Assembly: GCA_014656495.1 (NCBI GenBank)
Contig: BNCN01000008.1
Span: 186,001-250,000, forward strand
From: Comamonas sp. KCTC 72670
GTDB lineage: Bacteria > Myxococcota > Myxococcia > Myxococcales > Myxococcaceae
Length of the DNA stretch: 64,000 nt
Direction of reading: 5' to 3'
In this document: piece after piece, positions 18,570 through 28,555 of the stretch
Position numbering within the stretch: position 1 is the first letter of the stretch
How the letters are laid out: every line of letters starts with the position of its first letter
Made by a program: the position numbers and the translations under genes
The notes under the pieces: model-generated
What the model was told of the DNA's origin: nothing
Seen by the model: the letters and a program-made list of their open reading frames with translations, nothing else
Databases searched by the model: none

Positions 18570-20036
18570 CTACAGATAGGGCGACAGCAGCCGCGCCAGC
18601 CCGTCCCTCAGACGGACGGGCAGGGAGCGCGCGTCCACCTGCGCCAGCGTGAGCGGCCGCGCGTTGCGCAGGCGCGCCGCCACGACGCCCTCCAACTCCG
18701 ACGCCAGCGCGGCGTCGTAGCACTCCACGTTGAACTCGAAGTTGAGCCGCAGGGAGCGCGGGTCCCAGTTGGCCGAGCCGATGAGCGACCACACCCCGTC
18801 CACCACCATCAGCTTCGTGTGGTCGAAGGGTGGGGCGGTGAGGAAGATGCGGCAGCCGGGCCGGAGCACCTGCCAGAGCTGCGCGTAGGTGGCCCACTGC
18901 ACCACGGGCAGGTTGCCCTTCTGCGGCAGCAGGATGTCCACCTGGACGCCGCGCAGGGCGGCCACGCTCAGCGCGGTGATGAGCGCGGTGTCCGGCAGGA
19001 AGTAGGGGGTGATGATGCGCACCGACGTGCGCGCGGTGGTCAGCGCCCCCAGCAGCACGGTGCGCAGCGTCTCGAAGTCCTCGTCCGGTCCGTCCGCGAT
19101 GCCGCGCGCGAGCACGTCGCCGGCGGCGCTGAGCGTGGGGAACCACGCCTCGCCCGACAGGTGCTCGCGCGTGGTGAAGGCCCAGTCCTCGGCGAAGGTC
19201 TCCTGGAGCTGGCCCACCAGGGGGCCGTCGACGCGGAAGTGCAGGTCCACCGCGGCGTGCTCACCGGGCCAGAAGTGCTTGCGGATGTTCATGCCGCCCG
19301 TGAAGCCCACGCGCCCGTCCACCACCAGCAGCTTGCGGTGGTTGCGCAGGTTGGCGAAGGGTAGCCGGTAGGGCATCAGCGAGGGCAGGAAGCGCGCGGC
19401 GCGGACCCCCGCGCGCCGCAGCCGGCCCAGGATGGGGGGCCACGTGTAGCGCGAGCCCACCGCGTCCACCAGCACCCGCACCGCCACGCCGCGCTTCACC
19501 GCCGCGCCCAGCGCCTCCACGAAGCGCCGGCCCGCCATGTCGTTGTCGAAGATGTAGCTGCACAAGGAGATGGAGACGCGCGCTGCGTCAATCGCCTCCA
19601 GCATGGCCGGGTACGCGTCCCGGCGGGACTCCAGCACCGTGATGTGGTTGCCCGGCAGCAGCGGCCGGCCCACCACCGCGTCGCCCAGCCGGACCAGGGG
19701 CGCCAGCGGGGCGGCCTCGGGGTGGGGCTGACTCAGGGCCTCCGCCTTCATGGGGGCGACCTCGGGCGCCGGCAGGAAGCGGCCGTGCTCTTCTTTCAGC
19801 ATCAACGACCGGGCCCGCCGCCGGATGCGGTTGATGCCTAGCAGCACGTACAGCACCCCGCCCAGCACCGGCACCAGCCACGCCAGGCCCACCCAGGCCA
19901 CCGCGGCGCGCACGTCCCGCTTGTGCAGCACCGCGTGCGCGCTGGCCAGCACGCTGATGAGGAGCGTCAGCGCCGCCACCACGTGGGGCCAGGCCGCGTC
20001 CAGCCACGCGGGGATGTCGAACAGGTGCAATGCCAC
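18570..20036 (-). CDS. Cardiolipin synthase-like phospholipase D enzyme
   Basis: Membrane-bound PLD-superfamily phosphatidyltransferase that would make cardiolipin from phosphatidylglycerol. Two hydrophobic segments open the protein (VVAALTLLISVLASAHAVL and AWVGLAWLVPVLGGVLYVL), followed by two HKD motifs: HRKLLVVDGRVGFTGG and HTKLMVVDGVWSLIGSAN. Length, 488 residues, matches ClsA-type enzymes. The GTG chosen places the first membrane helix close to the N-terminus; the frame stays open 44 codons further up to an ATG, so the start is uncertain. It has a long upstream region shared with the divergent M57 protease gene. Confidence 0.88.
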   Translation of the reverse strand: MALHLFDIPAWLDAAWPHVVAALTLLISVLASAHAVLHKRDVRAAVAWVGLAWLVPVLGGVLYVLLGINRIRRRARSLMLKEEHGRFLPAPEVAPMKAEALSQPHPEAAPLAPLVRLGDAVVGRPLLPGNHITVLESRRDAYPAMLEAIDAARVSISLCSYIFDNDMAGRRFVEALGAAVKRGVAVRVLVDAVGSRYTWPPILGRLRRAGVRAARFLPSLMPYRLPFANLRNHRKLLVVDGRVGFTGGMNIRKHFWPGEHAAVDLHFRVDGPLVGQLQETFAEDWAFTTREHLSGEAWFPTLSAAGDVLARGIADGPDEDFETLRTVLLGALTTARTSVRIITPYFLPDTALITALSVAALRGVQVDILLPQKGNLPVVQWATYAQLWQVLRPGCRIFLTAPPFDHTKLMVVDGVWSLIGSANWDPRSLRLNFEFNVECYDAALASELEGVVAARLRNARPLTLAQVDARSLPVRLRDGLARLLSPYL

Positions 20037-20587
20037 GGCGGGTCCAGCGCTCCCGCCTATCACGCCCGGCGGCGCCCGGGCAGGCTCTCCGGCCCGGGGC
20101 GTCGGGAATCGACGTGGCACCCGGCGTACGGGTTTCCCGGGGGAGCTCGAGACGCGCGGTGTGTCCACATTGAAGAAACGCCGTCCCGCTGCGTCCGAGC
20201 TGTTGACATTCCCCTGTATGGGATTGCATTTTTCAATGACTGGCGTTTTGCGACGGGCATTTTGCTTCCCGTGGCTCGGACCTGACCCATGGGGCAGGTG
20301 CCTGATTCATGGACAGCATTGTCTGTTTTTGGGGCGTTCCCGCATGAGAACACGATTTCTCCATGGCGCCGCGGCCTTGGCTGGAGCTGTGTCAGGGGTG
20401 TTTACGCTGTTTGTGTTCAAACATGGAGCGCAGGGTGTCCATTGCTGGTTGTGAATCCAGCTTTGTCCGCCAGACGGCACATCTGGCGCGGGAGTTGCTC
20501 AAGGGATGAGCGCTCCGTGCCGCTCCAGGCGCCAGGCGCCGGACGGCTGGGGCGTCCCCCGAAGTGAGTCGTCAGAGGAAATCGAAG
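20037..20587. other. Long divergent intergenic region, AT-richer than average
   Basis: It separates the cardiolipin-synthase-like gene from the M57 protease gene. The part from about 20200 to 20460 is clearly lower in GC than the genes around it and probably holds promoters. A TTGACA hexamer occurs at 20203, but the best -10 candidate 18 bases later (CATTTT) is poor. A near-palindrome is listed separately. No convincing gene is seen. Confidence 0.5.
20280..20299. promoter_or_regulatory. 20-bp near-palindrome, candidate operator
   Basis: ACCTGACCCATGGGGCAGGT reads almost the same on both strands (nine of ten arm positions match). It lies in the AT-richer intergenic region about 290 bases upstream of the M57 protease start and 240 bases upstream of the divergent lipid-synthesis gene. 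A dimeric regulator site or an mRNA hairpin are both possible. Confidence 0.35.
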
Positions 20588-21421
20588 ATGCGCAAGTTCC
20601 GCTCCGTTGCACTGGTGGCTGCTGTGTCCCTTCTCGGTTCCGCGTGCGGTAGCTCGGAGGCCCCCGAGGCCGGGCAGCCGAAGATGACGTGGGAGGAGTT
20701 CCGGGCCACCGTGGTGGAGGACCCCGAAGGCAAGCTGATTTTCGACGGCGACATGGCGCTGGACAGCGAGGAGGAGCTGCACGCCTTCTTCGCCAGCTCC
20801 ATCGGGGCGGACACCGGCACGGCCCGGGGCGGGCTGGCCGTCTACAACACCAGCAGCTCCAAGGCGCCCAGCGGCGACATCAAGTGGAGCGCCACGCAGG
20901 CGCGGAGCCTCACGTACTGTGTCAGCAGCACCTTCGGCACCAACAAGACGGCGGTGGTGAACGCGATGAACGCCGCCACGGCGGCCTGGAAGGCGACGGG
21001 CGCGAACATCAACTTCACGCACGTCACCTCGCTCGACTCGAACTGCACCGCGTCGCAGACGGGCGTGCTGTTCGACGTGCGCCCGGTGAACTCCGGTGGG
21101 CAGTACCTGGCGCGCGCCTTCTTCCCGAACTCCGGGCGCTCGGGCCGCAACGTGCTGGTGGACAACAGCGCCTTCGGCAACATCTCGCCCTGGACGCTGG
21201 CGGGCATCATGCGCCATGAGCTGGGCCACGTGCTGGGCTTCCGCCACGAGCACACCCGCTCCACCAGCAGCGGCTGCTACGAGGACAGCAACTGGCGCGC
21301 GCTGACCACCACGTATGACCGCTCGTCCGTCATGCACTACCCGCAGTGCGCGGGGACCCAGACGGGTGACCTGGTGCTCACCAGCCTGGACCAGCAGGGC
21401 GTCCGCGCGCTGTACCCGTAA
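20588..21421 (+). CDS. M57 (HEIGH-type) metzincin lipoprotein protease
   Basis: Zinc metalloprotease of 277 residues, predicted outer-membrane or secreted lipoprotein. The signal MRKFRSVALVAAVSLLGSAC ends in a lipobox (GSAC). The zinc site HELGHVLGFRHEH starts at His210 and fits the metzincin HExxHxxGxxH pattern; the downstream SVMHYP supplies the Met-turn. The catalytic domain covers about residues 95-277. The ATG follows AGAGGAAATCGAAG; an in-frame start 8 codons upstream is less likely. M57 proteases are frequent in myxobacteria and fit a predatory lifestyle, but the substrate is not known. A pair of strong hairpins follows the stop. Confidence 0.88.
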   Translation: MRKFRSVALVAAVSLLGSACGSSEAPEAGQPKMTWEEFRATVVEDPEGKLIFDGDMALDSEEELHAFFASSIGADTGTARGGLAVYNTSSSKAPSGDIKWSATQARSLTYCVSSTFGTNKTAVVNAMNAATAAWKATGANINFTHVTSLDSNCTASQTGVLFDVRPVNSGGQYLARAFFPNSGRSGRNVLVDNSAFGNISPWTLAGIMRHELGHVLGFRHEHTRSTSSGCYEDSNWRALTTTYDRSSVMHYPQCAGTQTGDLVLTSLDQQGVRALYP

Positions 21422-21441
21422 TCCCAGCTCACGAAGCTCGC

Positions 21442-21523
21442 GCCCTGGCCGTGCCATCCGTCGCGGCCAGGGCTGTCATCGGGCCGGAGGGCGCCTCCCG
21501 CGGGGGGAGGGCGCCCTCCGGCC
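21442..21523. terminator. Two tandem GC hairpins between convergent genes
   Basis: First hairpin: perfect 10-bp arms GCCCTGGCCG / CGGCCAGGGC with a 12-base loop. Second: perfect 14-bp arms GGCCGGAGGGCGCC / GGCGCCCTCCGGCC with a 14-base loop that itself can pair. They sit between the convergent M57 and DUF5335 genes and would act in both directions. A perfect 12-bp palindrome, CCCTCATGAGGG, follows and overlaps the DUF5335 stop codon. Confidence 0.75.
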
Positions 21524-21529
21524 GTACCC

Positions 21530-21910
21530 TCATGAGGGCGCGCCGATGGACGGCTCCTCGCTGGCGCGCGCCGGCTCGAAGTAGATGAGCGTCTTCACGT
21601 GGTCGGCGTCCTCGATGTCGAGGCACTCCAGCTCGCCGCTCTCGCTCTCGTCCGCGTAGATGTGGTCGGGCTTCAGGACGCGGTGGGTGACTTCGCCGCC
21701 CGGGCGCCCCACGATGATTTCGACGGCGCCCCGGTCGCTCCCCTTGGGCTCCAGGGCGATTTCCACCAGGGGTAGCCGGCCCGCGAGGGGTTGGTCGCCA
21801 AAGTCCGCGCTCTCCGTCTCGATGCGCACCCAGTGGTCGCGCTCCAGGTTGCTGAGCAGGGCGAGGTAGTCCGCCCAGCCCTCCCTGGGAATCTCCCGCG
21901 TGTGATGCAT
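21530..21910 (-). CDS. DUF5335 family protein
   Basis: A 126-residue acidic cytoplasmic protein. The opening TREIPREGWADYLALLSNL and the later segments fit my memory of DUF5335, a small family of unknown function that opens with a similar REIPRDEW and ends with a beta-strand pair. No catalytic residues are evident. The start ATG is preceded by GGAGGGCAGACACC. It converges on the M57 protease gene across a double terminator and lies 139 bases downstream of the ClpX-like gene in the opposite direction to TreZ. Confidence 0.65.
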   Translation of the reverse strand: MHHTREIPREGWADYLALLSNLERDHWVRIETESADFGDQPLAGRLPLVEIALEPKGSDRGAVEIIVGRPGGEVTHRVLKPDHIYADESESGELECLDIEDADHVKTLIYFEPARASEEPSIGAPS

Positions 21911-22049
21911 GGTGTCTGCCCTCCGGGTTCCATTGCCCAGCAGAACCGTAAGGCGTGTGCACGCGGGGTGTGGACCGGGCCCGTCTCCCTGGCGCGTCGG
22001 CATCACCTGGGCCGGGCGCTCGCCTGACCGGCAGGTGGCCCGCGGAGGA

Positions 22050-23195
22050 CTACGTCACCTGGGCCCGCACCTGTCCGTCCTCCAGCGTCAGCAGGAGGGT
22101 GGCGTCGGTGCCCCGGTGTCCGAAGTGCTCGTAGGCGGCCCGCTCCAGCAGGGGGGCCAGGGTGGTGCGCAGGCCGCGCGCGCCCGTCTCCCGCTTGAGC
22201 GCGCGGGCCACCACGTACTCCCGCACGGCGGGCTCCACCTCGAGGCGCAGCCCCTCCTGCTCGAACTCGCGCTCGTAGGCGCGCAGCACGTTGTTCTGGA
22301 GGATGTCGCCCAGGGTGGCTGCGTCCAACGGGGAGAAGGAGACGAGCCGGTTGAAGCGGCCGATGAGCTCCGGGATGAAGCCATAGCGGGCGAAGGCCGT
22401 CGTCTGCTCCAACTGCTCCTCCGTCACGCGCGTGGCGATGCTCTCCTGCCGCGAGGCCAGCGGCTCGCGGCCGAAGCCGATGTTCTCCCCGCGCTCCATC
22501 CCCTCCGCCGTGGACTTGAGGCCGCTGAAGGCGCCACAGGCGATGAAGGTGACACACGACAGCTCCATCCGGTTCGGCCGCTGGCGGCTGGTGAAGCCGA
22601 AGTCCGGCGGGAAGTCCGCGCTGGGGGCGGACAGCAGGTGCAGCAGGCTGCGTTGCACGCCGAAGCCGCTGACGTCCTTCGTGGTCTGCTGCCCGGCGAA
22701 GCGGCTGTCGGAGCGGCTGGTGGCGAGCTTGTCGAACTCGTCCATGCACACCACGCCGCAGGCGGCCCACTCCGGGTCGCGGTCCGCGACCTCGTACAGG
22801 CGCGACAGCAGCGTGTTGACGTCGTCGCCCACGTAGCCCGTCTCCGAGAACTGGGTGGCGTCCGCCAGCACGGTGGGCACGGCGAGGATTTCGCGGAACA
22901 GCAGCTCCACGAGGAACGTCTTGCCGGAGCCCGTGGGGCCCAGGAAGAGGCAGTTCTCCCGCGAGCCCGGTTCGGGGGCGAGCCCCTCCAGGTGCAGGCG
23001 GCGGATGCGGCGCAGGTGGCGGTAGGCCAGCACGGCCGCCGCGCGCCGGGCGTCCTCCTGGCCCCGGTAGCCCAGGTCCGTCAGGCGCGCGTCGATGTCG
23101 CGGGGGGAGAGGACCTCGATGGCGGCGACCCGCGCGCGCACGTCGTCGCCGAGGTCGGGCGGCAGCGGTTCCAGGCCAGGGTGGGTGGGGCTCAT
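22050..23195 (-). CDS. ClpX-like AAA+ unfoldase without zinc-binding domain
   Basis: An AAA+ ATPase of 381 residues. Walker A GPTGSGKT is at 86-93, Walker B VVCMDEFDK at 148-156, the pore loop GYVG at 120-123, and a segment matching the ClpX TTKDVSG(x)GVQ box follows. An IGF tripeptide at 239-241 sits where ClpX carries its ClpP-docking loop. The C-terminal small domain (RETGARGLRTTLAPLLE) holds the sensor-2 Arg. The first ~65 residues contain no cysteines, so the ClpX zinc-binding N-domain, which recruits adaptors and substrates, is missing. It is probably a ClpX paralogue with its own clients, likely still able to dock ClpP. The start is the ATG giving MSPTHPGLEP. The upstream TreZ gene is divergent, 230 bases away. 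Confidence 0.85.
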   Translation of the reverse strand: MSPTHPGLEPLPPDLGDDVRARVAAIEVLSPRDIDARLTDLGYRGQEDARRAAAVLAYRHLRRIRRLHLEGLAPEPGSRENCLFLGPTGSGKTFLVELLFREILAVPTVLADATQFSETGYVGDDVNTLLSRLYEVADRDPEWAACGVVCMDEFDKLATSRSDSRFAGQQTTKDVSGFGVQRSLLHLLSAPSADFPPDFGFTSRQRPNRMELSCVTFIACGAFSGLKSTAEGMERGENIGFGREPLASRQESIATRVTEEQLEQTTAFARYGFIPELIGRFNRLVSFSPLDAATLGDILQNNVLRAYEREFEQEGLRLEVEPAVREYVVARALKRETGARGLRTTLAPLLERAAYEHFGHRGTDATLLLTLEDGQVRAQVT

Positions 23196-23425
23196 TCCAG
23201 GATGCTCCAATGGGGTGCGGGCGGCTGCGGGGGGCGCATCATCCCGGGGGCGCCGCGCAGGGACAAGGCGGCCCTGGGGCTGTCGACGGCGCCGCCTGGG
23301 CCCCGAACACCGTCGTCCGGTGCCCATTCCTGCTGGGAGCCATGCCCACCCGTGAACACGTGGCCGCCTCCGCGCGCACGGGGTGCTCCTCAAGGGCAGG
23401 GCCGGCGCACTACAGGGACACCCCC

Positions 23426-25285
23426 ATGGTGCCAGTGGACGAGTCTCGGACGTCGCGGTCTCAGGTGCCCCTGTTGGGGGCGTGGGTGGAAGAGGGCCGG
23501 CGGGTGCGGTGGCGTGTCTGGGCCCCGGGCCATCAGCAGGTGGACGTGGTGCTGCATGACGCGCAGGGGGCTCCCGGCCGCGTGCTGCCCATGACGCCGG
23601 AGGCCGGCGGGTGCTTCGGCCTGGTGTTGGAAGGCGAGGGCGCGGGCCTGCGCTACAAGCTGCGCGTGGACGGCGAGGGCCCCTTCCCGGACCCCTGGTC
23701 GCGCTCGCAGCCGCAGGGCGTGCACGGGCCGTCCGAGGTGGTGGTGCCGGACTTCGCCTGGACGGACGCCGGTTGGAAGGGCGTCGCGTCCCAGGAGCTG
23801 GTCCTCTACGAGGTGCACGTGGGCACGGCCACGGCGGAGGGCACCTTCGAGGCGCTCATCCCGCACCTGGCGGGGCTGAAGGCGCTGGGCATCACCGCGC
23901 TGGAGCTGATGCCCGTGGCGTCCTTCCCCGGACGGCGCAACTGGGGCTACGACGGCGTGGACCTCTTCGCGCCCTTGCAGGCCTACGGCGGCCCGGAGGG
24001 GCTGCGCCGCCTGGTGGACGCCGCGCACGCGCATGGGCTCGCGGTGCTGATGGACGCCGTCTACAACCACTTCGGTCCGGACGGGAACTACCTGCGGGTG
24101 TACTCGCCGCACTACTTCACGGGCCGCCACCACACGCCGTGGGGCGACGCGGTGAACTACGACGGCGAAGGCAGCGCCCACGCGCGGGCCCAGGTGCTGG
24201 CCAACGTGGAGATGTGGATTCGCGACTATCACCTGGACGGCCTGCGCCTGGACGCCGCGCACGCCATCATCGACGACGGCACGCCGCACCTGCTCACCGA
24301 AATCGCCGAGCGCGCGCGGGCCTGCGCGCCGGGGCGGCAGGTGCACGTCATCGCGGAGGACGAGCGCAACGAGCGTCGCCTGATGAAGCCCGCATCCGAA
24401 GGCGGGGTGGGCTTGGACGGCGTGTGGGCGGATGACTTCCACCACCAGATGCGCCGCGCCTTCGCGGGTGACAGCGAGGGCTACTACCAGGATTACAAGG
24501 GCAGCACGGAGGACCTGGCGCGCACGCTGAACCAGGGCTGGTTCTACGAAGGGCAGGTGTCCCAGAACCTGGGCCACGCGCGCGGCACGAAGGCGGACGG
24601 GCTTGCGCCCTGGCGCTTCGTCTACTGCATCCAGAACCACGACCAGGTGGGCAACCGGCCCTTCGGCGACCGGCTCGGCCACGACGTGAGCCCGGAGGCC
24701 TACCGGGCCATGAGCGCGCTGCTCCTGCTGTCGCCCTACACGCCGCTGCTCTTCATGGGGCAGGAGTGGAACGCGAGCACGCCCTTCCTCTACTTCACCG
24801 ACCACAACGCGGAGCTTGGCAAGCTCGTCACGGAGGGCCGCCGCAAGGAGTTCGCCGGCTTCGCGCGCTTCGCGGGCACCGAGGTGCCGGACCCCCAGGC
24901 GGAGGAGACCTTCAACCGCTCGCGGCTCGACTGGCGCGAGGCGGAGAAGCCGGGCCACGCCGGCGTGCGAGCGCTCTACCGCGAGCTGCTCCGCCTGCGC
25001 GCGTCGGAGCCCGCGCTGCGCGAGGCGGGGCGAGGCACCTACGAAGCGCGGGCCCTGGGGCCGGACGCCCTGGTGCTCGAACGGCGTGGGGGCGGACAGC
25101 GACTGCAGGTGTTGCTCTGCGTGCGCGGCCTGCTGGAACATGCGGTGCCCGCGGGCTCGGAGCTGCTGCTGTGGACCGAGGCTGCTCGCTTCGGCGGCTC
25201 CGAAAAGTTGCAGCCACTGAAGCAAGACACCGTGCAGCTGAAGGGTTCGGCTGTGGCTGTGATAAGACTTCCCGCAAAGAATTGA
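23426..25285 (+). CDS. treZ: Malto-oligosyltrehalose trehalohydrolase
   Basis: GH13 enzyme that releases trehalose from maltooligosyl trehalose, the second step of the TreY-TreZ pathway from glycogen or maltodextrin. Order: N-terminal CBM48-like beta domain (to about residue 90), (beta/alpha)8 barrel, C-terminal beta domain. Catalytic residues: nucleophile Asp276 in GLRLDAAHAI, acid/base Glu311 in VIAEDERNE, and Asp406 in QNHDQVGN. The TreZ-specific GNRPFGDRL follows the last. At 619 residues it is the usual length. The ATG follows an AGGGA site; the longer frame upstream overlaps the divergent ClpX-like gene region. TreY is not in the window. Trehalose serves in osmoprotection and in spores of this group. 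Confidence 0.92.
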   Translation: MVPVDESRTSRSQVPLLGAWVEEGRRVRWRVWAPGHQQVDVVLHDAQGAPGRVLPMTPEAGGCFGLVLEGEGAGLRYKLRVDGEGPFPDPWSRSQPQGVHGPSEVVVPDFAWTDAGWKGVASQELVLYEVHVGTATAEGTFEALIPHLAGLKALGITALELMPVASFPGRRNWGYDGVDLFAPLQAYGGPEGLRRLVDAAHAHGLAVLMDAVYNHFGPDGNYLRVYSPHYFTGRHHTPWGDAVNYDGEGSAHARAQVLANVEMWIRDYHLDGLRLDAAHAIIDDGTPHLLTEIAERARACAPGRQVHVIAEDERNERRLMKPASEGGVGLDGVWADDFHHQMRRAFAGDSEGYYQDYKGSTEDLARTLNQGWFYEGQVSQNLGHARGTKADGLAPWRFVYCIQNHDQVGNRPFGDRLGHDVSPEAYRAMSALLLLSPYTPLLFMGQEWNASTPFLYFTDHNAELGKLVTEGRRKEFAGFARFAGTEVPDPQAEETFNRSRLDWREAEKPGHAGVRALYRELLRLRASEPALREAGRGTYEARALGPDALVLERRGGGQRLQVLLCVRGLLEHAVPAGSELLLWTEAARFGGSEKLQPLKQDTVQLKGSAVAVIRLPAKN

Positions 25286-25586
25286 CAAAGCGTGTGATGT
25301 TTCATCCCCTCTGACGCTGGTGAGCGAGCGGGCATGTTTGAAAACATGCCTGGGAAATGCGGTGGGAATTCCATATCGACTCAAAGGGTATTGGGGCCCG
25401 CAGTTCGTCGTTGAGTCGGTAACACCTCTGGCTGCTACCCCTGGGCGTACCCCGCGTGAGTGTGGGGCTGCCCCGGGAGGCCAGGGGATGGAAGTCCACG
25501 CGCCGCGGGGGGAACGCGGCGCTCCGGTGGGGCCCTGGCCTCGCCGTTGAGTCGCGGAAGCTCGCGGCCTCACCAGAGGTAGTCAC
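25286..25586. other. Upstream region of the discoidin-type secreted protein
   Basis: Roughly 300 bases with no gene. The first 100 bases are AT-richer than the surroundings and include a TTGACA overlapping the end of treZ, but no matching -10 at the right distance. The clear feature is a perfect palindrome listed separately. Confidence 0.5.
25331..25350. promoter_or_regulatory. Perfect 20-bp inverted repeat, candidate operator
   Basis: GGCATGTTTGAAAACATGCC has perfect 9-bp arms around a two-base centre. It lies about 45 bases after the treZ stop and 236 bases before the next start, in locally AT-rich DNA, and no T-tract follows. The symmetry and tight spacing suit a dimeric DNA-binding regulator better than a terminator. 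Confidence 0.5.
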
Positions 25587-26960
25587 TTGAATCGACAGCA
25601 CTCGACTTCGTCCCGGGGGGGATGGAAGCGCTTCCGCACGTCTGTCACCGCGTTCTCGCTGGCCGTCGGCGCGTTCGCGACACCCGCGCTGGCCGCAGGG
25701 GGCTTCGTCTCCGCCACCGCCAGCTCCTTCGACGCGCCCACCCCGCCGTCGATGGCCATCGACGGCAACAACGCCACGCGCTGGTCGGCCAATGGCGCCG
25801 GCCAGTGGATTCGCGGTGACATGGGGGCGGTCAAGCCGCTGAACGGCCTGGACATCGCCTGGTTCCGTGGCAACGAGCGCATCAACCTCTTCGACGTCGC
25901 CACGTCGACGAACGGGACCACGTTCACCCGCGTCTTCGTGGGCATCTCCTCCGGCAAGTCGACCGCCTTCGAGCGCGTCACCTTCCCCACGGTGAACGCG
26001 CGCTACGTGCGAGTCACCTTCTACGGCAGCACCCAGACCACCTGGGGCAGCATCACGGACATGGCCGCGCTGGCCGGCCCCACCGTCCCGGAGCCCGAGC
26101 CGAACCCGAACCCCAACCCGCAGCCGGAGCCGGAGCCGGAGCCCAATCCGGAGCCGGAGCCGAATCCCGAGCCCACGCCCAGCCAGGACCGGTTCGGCGT
26201 GAAGATGCTCTACCCGACCAAGGCGGGCGGCGAGCAGTGGTTCCTGGCGGACAACGCCACGTCCGACAACCGCTTTGATCCGCAGAACTCCATCAGCCGC
26301 AACTCGGACGGCTCCTGGAAGATGAAGAACAGCAAGGTGCGCATGTCCGTCTTCACGTCGACGGGCTACAGCGCGTCCAAGATTCCCACGTATGACCGCG
26401 ACGTGCTGGCCAGCCGCGGCTACATGCAGGCGGCGAACGACTGGCGGAACATCGAGATGACCGGCTTCGTGAAGGTCAACTCCGTGTCCGACGTCACGGA
26501 CAACTTCGCGTGGTACGCGCGTGGCGGAAAGCACAACGACAACCACTCGGGTTGCGAGGGTAGCAGCTACAAGGGCTCGCTGCACTATGACGGCCGCGTG
26601 CGTTGGCAGAAGGAGACGTGGCACGTCTCGTACAACCAGGCGTCCTACAAGCCCGGCACGTCCGCGCTGCGCGGCCGCTGGGTGGGCTTCAAGTCCGTCA
26701 TGCGCAACACCAAGGTGAACGGCAAGGACGCCGTGCGCCTGGAGATGTACCTCAACGAGAACGCCGACAAGGTCACCTGGAAGAAGGTCTACGACATGGT
26801 GGACTCCGGCACCTGGGGTGGCAACGCCAGCCACTGCGGCGGCTCGGTGAACGCCATGCCCATCACCTGGGGCGGCCCCATCGCGGTGTTCCGGTGGGAC
26901 AGCGCCAACGACGTGGACTTCAAGTGGCTGTCGGTCCGCGAAATCCCCGCGGAGCAGTGA
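25587..26960 (+). CDS. Secreted protein with discoidin (F5/8 type C) domain
   Basis: A 457-residue exported protein. The signal peptide spans about residues 1-36 (FSLAVGAFATPALAA). Residues ~37-150 form a discoidin/CBM32-like domain (DGNNATRWSANG, RYVRVTFYG). A Pro/Glu/Asn linker of about 30 residues follows (PEPEPNPNPNPQPEPE). The C-terminal ~255 residues are an aromatic, Asn/Trp-rich domain with three cysteines (HSGCEGSSY, SHCGG) that looks like a jelly-roll of the type seen in polysaccharide-acting proteins; I cannot name a family or catalytic residue. Binding to extracellular polysaccharide is inferred. The start is TTG, supported by AGAGGTAG eight bases upstream and by the signal peptide. 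A strong terminator follows. Confidence 0.78.
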   Translation: MNRQHSTSSRGGWKRFRTSVTAFSLAVGAFATPALAAGGFVSATASSFDAPTPPSMAIDGNNATRWSANGAGQWIRGDMGAVKPLNGLDIAWFRGNERINLFDVATSTNGTTFTRVFVGISSGKSTAFERVTFPTVNARYVRVTFYGSTQTTWGSITDMAALAGPTVPEPEPNPNPNPQPEPEPEPNPEPEPNPEPTPSQDRFGVKMLYPTKAGGEQWFLADNATSDNRFDPQNSISRNSDGSWKMKNSKVRMSVFTSTGYSASKIPTYDRDVLASRGYMQAANDWRNIEMTGFVKVNSVSDVTDNFAWYARGGKHNDNHSGCEGSSYKGSLHYDGRVRWQKETWHVSYNQASYKPGTSALRGRWVGFKSVMRNTKVNGKDAVRLEMYLNENADKVTWKKVYDMVDSGTWGGNASHCGGSVNAMPITWGGPIAVFRWDSANDVDFKWLSVREIPAEQ

Positions 26961-26979
26961 GCCGCTGAGTCAGGACGCC

Positions 26980-27012
26980 CGCCCCGGTACGGCCTCCAAC
27001 CGTGCCGGGGCG
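26980..27012 (+). terminator. Rho-independent terminator
   Basis: A 13-bp stem, CGCCCCGGTACGG against CCGTGCCGGGGCG with one G-T pair, closes a 7-base loop (CCTCCAA). A TTTT run follows five bases later. It ends the transcript of the discoidin-type gene. Confidence 0.8.
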
Positions 27013-27118
27013 CGGCGTTTTCAGCGCATCCGATGGGGGCCATCACGGCCGTCCAGCCCCTTGGCGGATTCCCGCTGTCGACAGGGCCCCCTGTCCCGTG
27101 TTCTGGATTCGGGCTGCC

Positions 27119-28544
<1,426 letters not shown>

Positions 28545-28555
<11 letters not shown>

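Noticed and set aside
20203..20232. TTGACA with CATTTT as a primary-sigma promoter
   Set aside because: The -10 matches poorly and the site lies about 350 bases before the nearest start. Mentioned only in the region note.
25282..25310. TTGACA at the end of treZ as a promoter for the downstream gene
   Set aside because: No acceptable -10 at 16-18 bases, and it overlaps the treZ stop.
23390..25573. Minus-strand frame of 727 codons opposite treZ
   Set aside because: treZ carries all catalytic residues; the antisense product has no recognisable domain.
26095..26175. Repetitive GAGCCG/AACCCG bases as a possible repeat element
   Set aside because: This is the Pro/Glu/Asn linker of the secreted discoidin-type protein, an in-frame coding repeat.
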